From positions 3,782,001 to 3,846,000 of the forward strand of contig OZ234497.1 of assembly GCA_965153455.1 (NCBI GenBank): a DNA stretch of 64,000 nt. The letters run 5' to 3'. Both the position numbers and the translations under genes were made by a program. The notes below the pieces were generated by a model that worked only from the letters and a program-made list of their open reading frames with translations, ran no database searches and had not been told where the DNA came from. The DNA is from Sphagnum compactum. Taxonomy: Eukaryota; Bryophyta; Sphagnopsida; Sphagnales. Every line of letters begins with the position of its first letter. The first letter of the stretch is position 1. Shown piece by piece: positions 10,601 through 22,603 of this stretch.

Positions 10601-11924
10601 GGATGGCACTTGGGAGCTATATAGTCATAGATCAACTTACAAAAGCCAAACCAAGCTTAGCAACCTCAGCAGAATGAGCACCACTCCAAAGAGTCTGAAT
10701 GACATCTTGAAGCATTTTGGAGATCTCGTGTGCTCTAATCAGCCTCTCTGATCTCCACTCTTGTCTACAACATCAAGACACTTCTCTATGAAAAAGCAGA
10801 TGCCAACAACACATTTTGTTCTGTTGATTTATGGATTCAGAAAAAAATGCCATGTCAGCAACAATGACAACAAACTGTAGTCTGAGGCTGAAGAGATGAA
10901 TAGGAGGAGAAACCAGAAACAGACTGAAAGAAGACGAGGAAGACAAAGATGACAAAAAATAACTTAAATACAATTTTGGCATGCCACCAGAAGAAGTATT
11001 CTCTTGCTGCCACTACCTCTCCTCCTCTTCCTCAAGATTTGCAATATCAAGCCTCTCCCGGTACTTCTTGTAGTAGTCATAGATGACTTGAATGTTGTCT
11101 GTTTGGTCAAGCTTCTGTCCTTCTCTTTGCATGCACTTTTTCTACCAAGGAAAACACATAAAAACAATTTCATCTGAATCAAATGCACTGGAAATGCAGC
11201 TCCAGACATCAATTCATCACTTTATTGCAACAAAAGATTACATCAAAGGTTTGTAGTGTGCACCTTCTGCAAATTAACATACACAAAACACAAAAATCAG
11301 AAGAAATTGTGGCACAAATTATGCTGTAATCCATCCGCACCGAGCAGTCTATCCATAATCCGAAGACAGAAGTCACTTTCTCCTTCAGGGATGGCATTGC
11401 CTTGTAATAAATCTTCTATTGGAAATGCTTGTAGAAAGTTTCTGCAGGTTGGCTATGGACCCATCCGGCAATTCTGTGCCCCAAAAACTATGCAATTCGT
11501 CGCACGATCTCTCTTTCTCTCTCTCTCAAATTGAATCGCAAGTGAGGTTTCTAGTGTTTTTTATCTGGCTGAGCTCGACAACAATTTGACATCCGCAGTG
11601 AAGAGGTTTTAATTGCACGACATCTCTAAAGAAAAAATGAATTCTTGAGAGTCCCGAGGAAGACTTACAGGTTTGTGCAACTTGAATGTTTTCAGGATCG
11701 ATGTCTCTCGCTGCTTGCAGAATGGACTCGATGTTCGTCCCGTCTGAAAAGAACTGTGGTATCGTGTACAATGAGCGAGTGTAGTCGCTTCGTTTACTAC
11801 TACCTATCTCCAAGCTGTCCCTTGCCTCCTGCGCTCACAACGCTTCTCCCACCATCTGCTCCCAAAAGCCAAGCACACGCCTGGAGATCCGGTTGGGCCC
11901 CTGGGCAGATGTCGGCTTCTCCAT
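7690..11924 (-). pseudogene. Callose synthase (glucan synthase-like), broken N-terminal part
   Basis: Callose synthases are very large membrane 1,3-beta-glucan synthases using UDP-glucose. Only the cytosolic N-terminal region is present. Exons by eye: 11669-11924 (from MEKPTSAQG; INIESILQAA-like motif), 11017-11141, 10641-10785 (RAHEISKMLQDV), 10274-10388 (AYNILPM), 9968-10093 (LDVFDFLHYLFCFQ), 9515-9610 (LILLLASSQSRKGV), 9192-9273 (VLGNYMRW), 8881-8992 (LTWGEAANLQFMPECWCYIFHH region), 8270-8410 (FLEQVITPVYQIV), 7963-8069 (SHSAWRN) and about 7690-7803 (SWPRKEDAAFF). The order and motifs fit the GSL8/GSL10-like subgroup. Lesions: TGA at 11835-11837, TAG at 9590-9592, TGA at 10275-10277 near an exon end, and single-base losses in exons 9192-9273 and 7963-8069. 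The exon between 11141 and 11669 (AQNLDPNSEGRG region) was not found. The catalytic domain is absent. Confidence 0.88.
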
Positions 11925-13699
11925 GGCTGGTTTTTTGAGCCTCCTCCTTTTTTTTCTCTTGTTATGACAACAGAAGCCTCGAGTCACGAATTTGTCCTCC
12001 CTGATGATCCACAACAATATGGAGGAGTGCACACAATACTTGCATTTTTAACGGAGTTGCTGTCGCGTTTCCTGCTGCAAATGCTAAGAGCATTTGCGGC
12101 ATTTGTGATCGAAAAATGGTTATCTTGTGAGTGCCCTGTCATTCAACACCCAATTGTGGTAATGTCAAGGTCTACATCCTTTTTTAAAACCATGGTAGAT
12201 TGGTGAAATACCAATTCTACAATCTCTTTGCCACATCTATGATCATTGCATGTTGTTATTCAGGTTTTTTGTTTTGGAGTGACAATCTGTCACTTCATCA
12301 CGCAAAAATTTCCTTCCATCATAACTAGAGCCCCTACCCAAGTCGTCTTTAATGACATCTGAACTATGCTATATTCCTTGACACAAGGCCTAATGCAGTA
12401 ATTCAAATATCTTCCATGGAGAAGTGTGTAGCTATTGTAGACACACTTGCAGGATGAACTAACTACCTTTGCGGTTCTGGGATTGAGAATTTGTGGAGAA
12501 GCTGTGATTAGACATGTTCAAGCCCATGCTGAATGATATGGGACACCTGTCATTGCAAAATTATACCTGTCACCTCGGCACTGTATTAGATGTGTTGGAA
12601 AATTCACCAAGTCTGTGGCCAACCCCTTCGCATCTACTCCCCCGCTTGAAAACCAGGCCGAGCAAAATTCATTATCAGTGTAGTTATCTTGTATGACACA
12701 TTCCAGATGCCTAGTAGTCAAATTATACCAAACATTGTGGACGTTGGTCCCTGTTAACAGGCACATACACAGGAGTCAACTGCAAACATCACAAGATGTT
12801 GCATGCCCATTGGACATATCCCAATTCTTACAATATCCTCATTCGGAATGACAACCCAAACAACTGCCACATTCAAGATGAAAACAAGGATATAGTCATA
12901 CATTCAAAGCACCAAGCCATTTCTGATCAATAGAGGAAGGCCAATTAAAGTCCAATCATGCACAACCATCCACTATATTAAACTAAATGCGATGTTATTG
13001 AGTTCACATTTTGACAGCAATCCAAATAGACTTGGAGCAACAATTTCCATTCATAGGCGTTGATGAGTACAGTATACCCACTAGATGAACTAATCACCCA
13101 TGGCTCATAATGTACACAAGAGTACAGAGTAACAAGGTTCCTTCTTCTACTAAGAAAGCACAATCTGAAACCTCAGTGCAGGTTTTAGGGTAGCTCACTG
13201 TAGAGAATGTTTGTTTTAATCATTACAGGGTCTCATCATGACCTCCAGACTGATCATACCTAAAAATTCAAATCAAAGTACTGAGAATGCGCACACAATC
13301 CATTGAATAAAAAAATTGGTGTTACAATGCAAAATGGAAGTAAAATACCACCTAGACATTGCTCCTGGTGAAGAAGCAATTTCCATACATGCAAGCAACC
13401 CGAAACGAAACCGATCATACACCAAAATGCATTGCAACAACACATAAAATCAATTGGCACAACAAAAGAAAACCTGTACTGGTAAATACAAACCCACCTC
13501 CTTAAATTTTATCTTTAGTTTGCCCATTATGTTAAAAACTCATTTTTTCCAAACTTACAGGTGAGAGTTCAAGTTTTAGGGCAAGGAATTGGCTAAAATT
13601 TGTTAGCAGAAAAAATGTTGTTTAAACCAAAAGCAGTGAAATCATAATTTATTTTTTGAAGAATAACCTCAAAATTGGATTATTGATTTCATGTATGTG
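11925..13699. other. Stretch without a recognised gene
   Basis: It lies upstream of the callose synthase fragment and is less AT-rich than the flanking repeats up to about 13500. The first few hundred bases may be the old promoter and leader of that gene. Open frames at 11964-12206 (+) and 12518-12766 (-) have no motif I recognise and no repeat support. From about 13500 the composition becomes AT-rich and W-like. Confidence 0.4.
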
Positions 13700-14280
13700 A
13701 GGAATTAGAATTGGAACCATTCTAATTTATTTATTTAAAATTGGATTTGAAGGTTTTTCATAAAAGTCAAAACCAACCAACATTTGTTCTGACACCTAAA
13801 AGAACTAGATATGATAATCACCCATTATTTGTATTTACCCATTATCTAAGCAACATTATTTGGTCATTTAGATGTTTGCCATGGGATATTGTGGTTGATG
13901 ATATGTATCCAAACACTTTGGAACATAACCAACATAGTATTTTGATGGTGTTTTTTTATTGGAAGTGAAAATGTAAAATGCATTTTAATGTGACTAACAT
14001 TTGTAACAAATGCGGTTTGCATGATGAGTTGATACAAATTTAACCTTTCACACATATACATGCTCTTCACTTTTTGGGGCAATTTTTTGCATTTTTTCAT
14101 ATAAAATTTAAATTTGTCACATGCATAGGAATTTTGTGAAAAAATAGCCCCGATTTGATAGGTTTTCAAAAAAATTCAAGTCATTAGATTTTACAACATG
14201 TTCCAACAAGAAGCTCAAATATAGAAGGATTCTTAAATTTTTTTACTTTCATAAACCATTCACTATGGTTTCAAACTTCA
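13700..14280 (+). repeat. Old, diverged W tail
   Basis: It matches the tail of W copies A and C (about 5205-5790 and 58395-58975) with many substitutions and indels. Shared blocks include GGTCATTTAGATGTTTGCC versus AGTCATTTAGACATCTTCA, TTTGCATGATGAGTTGA, and ACAAGAAGCTCAAATATAGA versus ACAAGAAGCCCAAATATAAA. It carries no coding exons. It abuts the G repeat as W copy E abuts the second G. Confidence 0.75.
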
Positions 14281-17110
14281 TTATTTTTATCAATCCTTAT
14301 TTCTTGCTTCCACAAGTCCTAACTTTGTTTAATAAAAGGACAATGGCCATTTGTAAAGCTCAAAAATGAATTATATTTTGTATCTCTTTATAATCAAGCC
14401 TTGATGCATTTAGGTAGTTATGCATTAAAGTATTTGTCTTCACACAAGTCATTTTGAAGTTTATTGGAATATTTTTACATTGATGGGAACAGATTGGCTA
14501 TTGGGTAAGAAAACTTTTACACATGTTCAAAAGGTTTTCAGAATTGTAGGTTTACTCTTTTATGAAATGTTGGTAATAGTTACAAAAGAAGCTAATTTTT
14601 TGGTATTTTGTTAAAGAACAAAATGTGGAGAACAAGTCTGATAGTTGTTTTGTTGTTTGGTGCAATTGTTTTGATTTGCATTTAAGGTTTCAAGGGTTTT
14701 TTTGTGTGTTAAAATATGAATGTTGTGCCCAATAAGTTATGTTCAAGCTTTATGAAAGCAAAGTTTCACAGATTGGGGACACATGAAGGAACATTTTGGT
14801 TGAAGATTTGCACGGGTTTTTTGCATCAACACAAAAAACTGATGCACATGTTCATGAGTTACACATATGACATTTGCACAAGATAAAAACATGAGTGCAA
14901 GCTGAAATTTCAAACATAGAGTTTGACACTCTATTTTCTGAAGTTGAATTAGAAAAATAAAATAAAATTCAATTTATAAATAATTTTTTTTGCAAGATCA
15001 GTTACATGGAGTTGTTTACATATGTAGTTTTTATATAAATTTTGAATTTTTGTTATGTTAATTCTAGAATTTTGAGGTTGATTTTCAGGGTTTAATTATC
15101 ACAAGTTCTTCTATATTCAAAATTGCAAGGTTTAATTTTGATTTGAAGGATTTATTTATGCTTGAACATTTTTGTTTTGCAATTGTGTATGTATTTTGTT
15201 TCTATTTGTACTTTGCATTTTAACATTTGAAGTTGGGCATGTTTCATTTTACATACAATTTGAAATTTTGAGATTGATTTTCAAGGTTGAATTGGAACAA
15301 TCTAATCATATCTTTTTATGTATTAATTTTTTGTTTGGGTTTCACAGGAATTACATGTAATGTTTTGCATATTTATTTGTTACATGTATTGTAATACTAA
15401 ATTTACAAGGTTTTTGGGTTCCGAAAACTTGTTGGAGCTCAAAAATATAGGATTTGGCTATTTGGTTTTCATTTTAGGGTTTTCATCGTTTGATTTTCAA
15501 GATTGAAACATTTTTGCTATTTGATTCAACTAATGTGATTTTGTTTATTTTGTATTTAATGTTTTTATTGATTGAATGGATACAACAACACATGAATCAT
15601 GATATGTTTGGCAATGTGTAACATATTCGACCAACAACATGTAGTTAAAATTTTGAGATAGATTATGGACAATTTAGTTTTTTATATAAAATTTGGACTT
15701 GGTGTTCAAATAGTTTGAATTTGTTGGGTTCTTTATAACAATGTTGAAACATTATATTTTTTTATGTGTTTTTGTTTGAAACATTTAGTTGAACTAATAT
15801 GTTTTTTATTTGGATTGTTTTGAATTCTGAATTTTCATCTCATATTTCCATGTCATATGTTAAATTCTTGTCATATTTTCATAACTAGAATTTTTTAATG
15901 TAGAATCCTAGTCTTGGATATTGATTTTGCAATTTGATTACATACTTTTAAGATTTACAAATATCTTTTGGTTTAACCCATTTTCATAATTTTTAAAGTT
16001 ATTTCGCCTTTGTGATAAAATTAAAAAGGAATATCTTCTCAATATTTTGAATTGTCTATTTTGTTTTGATTAGATTTTACACTACAAATTTTGTCTTAAG
16101 ATTGGTTTTAGAAACAAAGGATTAATTTCTATGTGTTTTAATCAAATATATTGTATAGAGTGAAATAATATTCAAGGCAAATCATAATTTGGTAAAGACA
16201 CATGGATATAGATATTGAAATTTCAAATCTTGGTTTGGAACACATTTAATACATTGAGGGTGATTGTTTATTTGATACAATAGCCCATTTATTTGAAAAA
16301 TTGAAAAATTAAAAAATATAACACCTTATATTTACAATACTTCTTTGGAAATATTGATGGCATTATCATTAAAGAATTCCAATCTTAGTGCTGAGGAACC
16401 CACATTTTACAATATGAAGAACTTTGCATTCACTAAACATAACCCGAAAACAAGCCTATTGCAAGAACCGAAATCTTGTTGTAAATATTTTGTACACACG
16501 TTATATATTTGTAGGCAAACATATAAAAGGTAATAAGCATGCCAACTTTTCAGCCAAATGATTATTAAATCATAACTAATTTTATTAACATCATTGGCTA
16601 GGATTCCAAGAGGGGATTAACATCAAATGGCAACATGTTTGCACAACCTTTTTAAATATAAAGATATATTAAAAAGAATGCTATCAAACTAAAAACAGAA
16701 TCCAAATGTGGTGAACAAATTTCAAATTTTATTTTAAAAAAATAATAATTGTATAATATCCAATATTGGGTAATGTGTAACATACGTGAAACAAAACCAA
16801 ATTTTAGAAAAGATTCAGATTGGAAGTCCTCTTAAGGACCAAAGACTAAACCAAAACATGAACTCTGTGGATTGGAAGACTTCAGCTGGACAAAGGTTCT
16901 CAGATGTCATCGACCTTTATGCTGCATACAGGAGCTACGAAAACAGAAAGCGAAAGCACGGGAAGGCACATCGATCACGAGCGCGACATACGCTTTGAAA
17001 ATAGAAACTGGACAATACTAGTCAGGATCATGTACTATGGAATGGGCCTGATAGGCCCTGTTCCACCTAGGAATGTCACAAGCAGCCTAATGAGTTCTTG
17101 TTAGACTTAT
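14281..17110 (+). repeat. G repeat, copy 1 (AT-rich, non-coding)
   Basis: It aligns with 46750-49556 in the same order. Landmarks are TTTGCACAAGATAAAAACATG, GACACATGGATATAGATA, GAATTCCAATCTTAGTGCTG and CAAGCCTATTGCAAGAACCG, then a block containing ATGGAATGGGCCTGATAGGCC near 17038 and ending at AAAGCATAATCGG. I see no domain or long frame. It may be the body of an old element or duplicated intergenic DNA. Confidence 0.8.
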
Positions 17111-17119
17111 TTCAAAGCA

Positions 17120-17665
17120 TAATCGGTTTTCCCACTACCAATTCACATTTTAATCATGTTCTCAATTGATTGAGATTAAAAATGAACATTGAAAACACAA
17201 AAAGTGAAGCATGAAGACAACTATCCATCCCACCTAAGTAAACAACCATTCTTGATTTTCCTTTGTAGTTTGTTTTGCTTTATATACATTTTGTACGTGT
17301 CCTGTTTTTTATATATAAAAGTCAGTGTTTCTCTACGTGTGGTGAGGGTCTACATTTAGACCTGTTCTGGAATTTTGGCAGCAATACCCGGCCTGCCAGC
17401 CACAGTGAACCAGCATCCACCAGAGCACCATGAAGGATGGATGGTAAGTGGTCAAGAAACAGTTCTCTGTTGGGTTCCAGTTCCCTAGCTAACTATGGTG
17501 AATACCTCAGTTGCTTATTTTTACTACCTACCTACTAACAACCCACAAGTGGCAGGTTGTTTGTAGGTAGGTAGTAAAAACAGCCCTTACCTATGTATAA
17601 ATCATCGAGTTACCTAGTAGTTACCTATTTTCCTACCTATTTACTTACATATGGGACCTATTTCT
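17120..17665 (+). repeat. H repeat, copy 1, with promoter-like block and hairpin
   Basis: It matches 51070-51605. It holds a TATA box (TATATAAAA, 17312-17320), about 80 bases later a GC-richer block GGCAGCAATACCCGGCCTGC, then ACCATGAAGGATGGATG followed at once by a consensus donor GTAAGT. A hairpin follows at 17518-17580. This looks like a duplicated promoter plus first exon of a gene I cannot identify. Confidence 0.6.
17518..17580. repeat. Short hairpin (26 bp arms) in H, copy 1
   Basis: TTTTTACTACCTACCTACTA and its reverse complement flank about 11 bases, with one mismatch in the arms. The second H copy has the same hairpin at 51471-51518 with a shortened right arm, lacking one GTAG repeat. 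Confidence 0.85.
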
Positions 17666-19575
17666 TACCAACAACACCAAAGGCACATTCCAATTCCTCT
17701 GAAATTTTCAGCTACGACATAATTTAATTTTCAGTGAAGAAATCATTCAATATTCAAGAATTTTTGGACCGCAAGTAGAAACGTCATGGAACCAAAGCCC
17801 ATGCACCCCTCCTCGTTGAGAGCTTTCCAAAGACAGCAAGAACACCATCTGAAGCATCCCGGTTTGGTGGATCTCATAACTACAAAACAAAACAAAACAA
17901 AACAGGATAGATAGGTGTACAGGTGAAGCACAAAACAACTCAATTTCCCAAATCTTGGTTTCAATGTCAGAGTTTTTCTTTAAAGTCACCCTGTCTTTGA
18001 GCCCTAGTTTGACCCTGTAGTCCCTGTTGCATCCCCAATTTGAGTGTAGCCATAAAGTGATTGCAACTGGGTACTATTTAATGGCACTGGGAATAATCAG
18101 GTCATAACATTTTGTGGGATATTATTCTGAGAGAACTTGATTAATGAAGAATATGTACAGGGTGAAGGTGCAGGTAAGGTAAGTCCAGAACTAGGGGTGA
18201 AACTCCTGTAAGGATCAATTTAGGTGGGAAATCTAGTTTGGTCTCCTCTTTTGTTCTTGTGTAGTATTTTCATCATAGTTTTTTTAATCTTGTTCCCAAT
18301 TTGGGAAAAACTGAGAACCAGCACCCGCAGTTTGGGGTATTTTATGGATTCGTTCAAAATTTCTCCATGTTTTGATCATAGTGGAGGTCTCTGTCCTCCA
18401 CAGTATTTTTCTCAACATCCATCCAACAGTTAGTGAATTTAGAGCAAGTTTGAGAAATTACTATGTATATATATCCCAACCCAGAGCTTGATACTTTTAC
18501 CGAACCGGATGTCTTTGCTTCACACTAGCTAATGACAAGAGGCAATGAGTATGGTCCATGGGCATGCAAGTCTGGATGGCTTTGACAATTGTGATTTACA
18601 TCCTGATCAGTGTTTTGGTTGCTTTTTTGGACAAAAAGAAGGGATTTTTTGGGAAAAAAATGTTTTTCTAGTTGAAAGCTTGATTTTTTTTGAGAAAATT
18701 AACCAAATATTAATACCACACAATGGAAAAAGAAACCCTGATCCTGATGTAGAATGTAAGTCACAAGGTGTATTTCTGCAATTTTGGATATTTACTTTTC
18801 TTTCATTTCAATAAAAATTGGTAGAAAACCTTTCTTCCTACTTCAGTTTTTACTTCTTTATGTAAAGTGGCATGCTCAATCAATCAAATATTATTGCCCC
18901 TCTTGGAGGAAAGGATGGAGAAGCTTGGTTTCAAGTCACATAGGCTACCTTATGGACAAAGGTCATTCAAATACATATTCAAATTTCAACGGGACATAAT
19001 CATCCAGAGTTGTGGGATCAATTGAGGGAAACAACAAACTCACAACCAATTACACAATTCAAAGCAAATTAAAGAAAATAAACAAAGGTTTTCAAAACAT
19101 ATTCAAAACAGCCTTTTACATGGGACACAATCATCCAAAGTTGTGGGATTAAGTGAGGGGAAGAACATACTCACAGCCAATTACACAATTCAAACAAAAT
19201 ACAGAAAATAACATCAGGTTTGCTGATCAAGCATGATCAAGAGGCCCTCAGTTCACCCTTTCTAAGGCTAATGCCACCTCCAATAAGGTGACCTCTCCCT
19301 CCAACCAATAATGGCCACACAACATTGTTCCCCAATTCTTTCCCCTTGAACACTAAGAAGCCCCCCTACATTCCCAACACTTTGAACAACCTATTCACAA
19401 AAAGAACCTATTATGCTAGGACTTCACTTTTATATATCATGCATCTAGCACAACCTATATAGGAATTGAACACACCACAACTTGCAAGGCAGTTGCAACT
19501 CATAGCCATTGTGGTATGGGCTATATGTTTTCAAACACACATATTCTTGTAACAACAACAGAGCGCTTGCTGAGG

Positions 19576-21507
19576 TCAGGTGGGAAGTGCAATGGAAGCC
19601 ATCTCAATCACCACCATGTTAGTAGAGTCAGGGACCACAGTATCATTATCTGAGCTGACAACACTCGTTGGGACATTTTCCAGTGACCTTTCAATGGAGT
19701 TCAGAATTTCCATTGCTCCTGGAATGCCTGCAAGAAAAACCCAAACCCTAAAACTTGTGAGCAACATGGTGTTCAATGGAGTTCAGAATTTCCATTGCTC
19801 CTGGAATGCCTGCAAGAAAAACCCTAAAATATGTGAGCAACATGGTGTTCAATGGAGTTCAGAATTTCCATTGCTCCTGGAATGCCTGCAAGAAAAACCC
19901 AAACCCTAAAATATGTGAGCAACATGGTGTTCCCTCTGTTTCCTTGTACAAATTGTGGGGGCATACTGATTGGGATTGATCAATAGCCCCATCTTCATCC
20001 TGTTTCAACCTGCAGAAAAGAGTTATTTGGCCTCCATGACTGTTGACATGGTTATTGACAGCAGCCCAAGGCAAGCCCCAAATAGTACCAGTGAGGCGTT
20101 AAAGCATGGTGTTAACTAACACCTATTGAAAAAATCTCTTCTCAATGGACTCATCATTCCAGGTTTTGATATCGAAATTTTGGCGAATTTGTCCAAAAAA
20201 ATTTAGCAAATTTAGTTGACCTTACACTAGAAAAACAGAAAAATTGCATAAAATTACCAATTTTTCAGTTGAAACAAGAAAAAATCTGTCAAATTAAAGC
20301 ATTGCCTCCTTTTAAGTGGAAACCCATTGACTTTTGGTTGGTGTATACTGGGGATAATCATATCACTAAGATTGCGTAACACACACTGTGAATTTTCTAA
20401 AGGCACCACTAGGTGGTACATGACCTTACAGGGTTTTGTAAGGTCTTGAACATGTTACAATAGGAAATTTGAAGGACGTTTTACATACAATAAGCAATTA
20501 TCTTGCAGCCATTGAGCTCAGTAGAGGCCTGCTGTCAAAAGATCCAAACCATTAGTGAGACAGCCCCTTCTCCTATTCTGAGAATTTCTGACCAGTGTTT
20601 TTTCTCTTTTGTTTTTGTTTTTTGATGTAGGGGAAGTGCCGGTCCATTCCTAAGGAGATGTAGCCAAATTTGGCTATAGATATGAAAGGTAAAACATCCT
20701 TCTATATTATTGTGAAGTGCTGGCACATGTTATAGAAATCTGGATATAATTAAAGATTAAATTCTGGCGAATTTGAGCCATTTCAACATATATACAATCC
20801 TTTGTATATATTGAATCAAAAATTTCAGGTAAAAAAATTGCAAAAACTTCCAGAGAAATTCACTGATTCTCATGTAAAACATTTTTTGAAGAACAACAAA
20901 CACATTTTTAATGGCCTAATTAAGAGCTGTTTTTCTTTTCATTCTTCTTCTTCTTTCAATTTTCTGATTTCATAAAAGAGGCAATGTTTTGCTGGAAAAC
21001 ATGTTCTCCTAATTCTCCCCCAAAAAATGACATAATGGCAAACATCCCCACCCCCCACCCATGACCCCCCAAAATTTTTTTGATCAAGCTTCAATTTTCC
21101 ACTACAAATTTTTGGGATACCTTTTCCAGTCTGCAATAAAATTTTCTTTTTAGCCCTGGAAAAAAAAAAAAAAACTTTTTGAGATGAACATAGACAAAAT
21201 CACACAAAATCAACTAAAGACTTGTACTAAATGATAGAGGAGTGCCAACAGTGACAAGGGGGTGGGGCTAACCCGTGGCCTCTGTTGGTGGTGGTCTTGA
21301 AGAATTAGGAGAAGAAGCAGGCTGGGACTGAACAGCCCGTGGCCTACATCTGTTTTCGTAAAGGCCATAAGCAGTCAGGGTGAGCATAATCAAACAAACC
21401 ATGAGTTTTGCTATCTCCATTACATCACCAAACGCCACTGATGCCGACCATTGCACTGATGGTGGCACGGCATCTGCAGCTATCATGCTTCGCAATGTTG
21501 GCATCAC
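19576..21507 (-). CDS. Unrecognised small single-pass membrane protein, W copy B
   Basis: The organisation is as in copy A. Coding exon 1 is 21273-21507 and ends with donor GTTAGC in a CGGGTTAGC context. The last exon is 19576-19727. The phase 1 junction rebuilds Gly, giving a predicted 128 aa. The membrane segment reads LMVCLIMLTLTAYGLY and is followed by ENRCRP instead of RNRCRP. The protein ends MASIALPT. The acceptor lies inside a tandem triplication (19692-19931), so three acceptor-like CAG sites are available; only the one nearest the exon gives the family tail directly. The upstream 5' UTR acceptor is kept (exon from about 21580). Function is unknown. Confidence 0.52.
19692..19931. repeat. 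Tandem triplication spanning intron end and exon start (82/76/82 bp)
   Basis: Units start at 19692, 19774 and 19850, each beginning CAATGGAGTTCAGAATTTCC. The other W copies have one unit. The middle unit lacks 6 bases of the AAACCC-rich stretch. Each unit carries the reverse complement of the 3' splice site and the first codons of the last exon. Confidence 0.95.
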
Positions 21508-22134
21508 TTCACCTCTTCTCAGTTCAACCTGAAATCAGTCCTTGCACCGCTCTTGAGAACTGAGTCCTTCACAAGATGTCCTGCACCCAAAGAAAAAGAA
21601 AAGAAAAGAACATCACAATCAGAGTTTCAAAACAAAAGCTATTGAAAATCAACTCAAGAATCAGACTTCCAAAGAAAAAAAGCTCTGGAAAATCAGCCCA
21701 ATTGTTAAAAAATTTCACCACTTCGAGGTGATGATTGAGTCTTTGAGATAAGGTGCTGTGCAGGAAAGTAGCAGCAAAGAGAGTTGAGGATGGTGCGGAC
21801 AATCAGAGTGTGTGTAGTGAGGTCCTTGTGAGACAAATCTCCCAGCTTGCTAATGCAGCTTCAGGGGATTCAACTGATGAAAATTATTGATTGTGATTCC
21901 TGCTGCATCTGCTCCTCTTCTAACCTGTGCCAGAACAACCCTGTGTAAATCACTCCTTGCAATTTGGACGAGGAGAAGGAGGAGAAGAAGACAATGCAAG
22001 GCACTAACAGGCAAGCAATTGCTTTTCAGCTTGTCGCCTTCCGCCCTTAGGAACCAGCAGGCAACGCTATTTATTGTTGCATTTTTTAACACTTTTCAGT
22101 ATATAATATATATCCTACACATTCGAGGCAATTT

Positions 22135-22441
22135 GGTATAAACATTTCTAGGTTTATACTATTCCCATAGGTATAGACATTTCTAGGTTTAGACTATTCC
22201 CGCCCCGTGGACCCCACCGGTCGAGCCTCGACCCGTGTCAGAGCACGGGTAGCCGTCGTCGTGCTCACTCGGTCGTCACGTTGTTGTGCTCTCTTCTTCG
22301 TCTTCTTTTGCTTCTCTGCACCACTCTCGTTCGCTCGATCGCGCGCGCCGCATCCCCTTCATCTATCCTTCCCCCCCGCCCCCCATTTCTTCTACCACAA
22401 ATTCAGTGATTCCGTAACTCAGGGAGCTAGTGAAGATCACA

Positions 22442-22481
<40 letters not shown>

Positions 22482-22603
22482 ATAGCTATCACCAGCGCAC
22501 TCTAAGTCTCTTCCTGTGCTGCAGCAATCCGTCTAAACCCATAGTCTAAACCTAGAAATGTCTATACCTATGGGAATAGTATAAACCCAGAAATGTTTAT
22601 ACC
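22135..22603. mobile_element. Small element with 63 bp inverted ends and GC-rich cargo
   Basis: Inverted ends start GGTATAAACATTTCTAGGTT and enclose 22198-22540, which is much richer in GC and CpG (GATCGCGCGCGCCGC) than anything within 10 kb and includes a (CT)n tract. The composition looks like a plant promoter or 5' UTR. This resembles a Pack-type transposon that captured gene sequence. No target duplication can be judged because the flanks are themselves palindromic. Confidence 0.55.
22444..22478. repeat. (CT)n microsatellite
   Basis: About 17 uninterrupted CT units lie inside the GC-rich cargo. Such tracts are common in plant 5' UTRs. Confidence 0.97.

Noticed and set aside
12518-12766. 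82 aa minus-strand frame as an LTR-retrotransposon polyprotein piece
   Set aside because: No conserved protease, RT, RNase H or integrase residues and no LTR-like direct repeats around it.
22207-22485. 92 aa frame across the GC-rich insert
   Set aside because: It ends in the (CT)n tract and shows only low-complexity Arg/Ser sequence.
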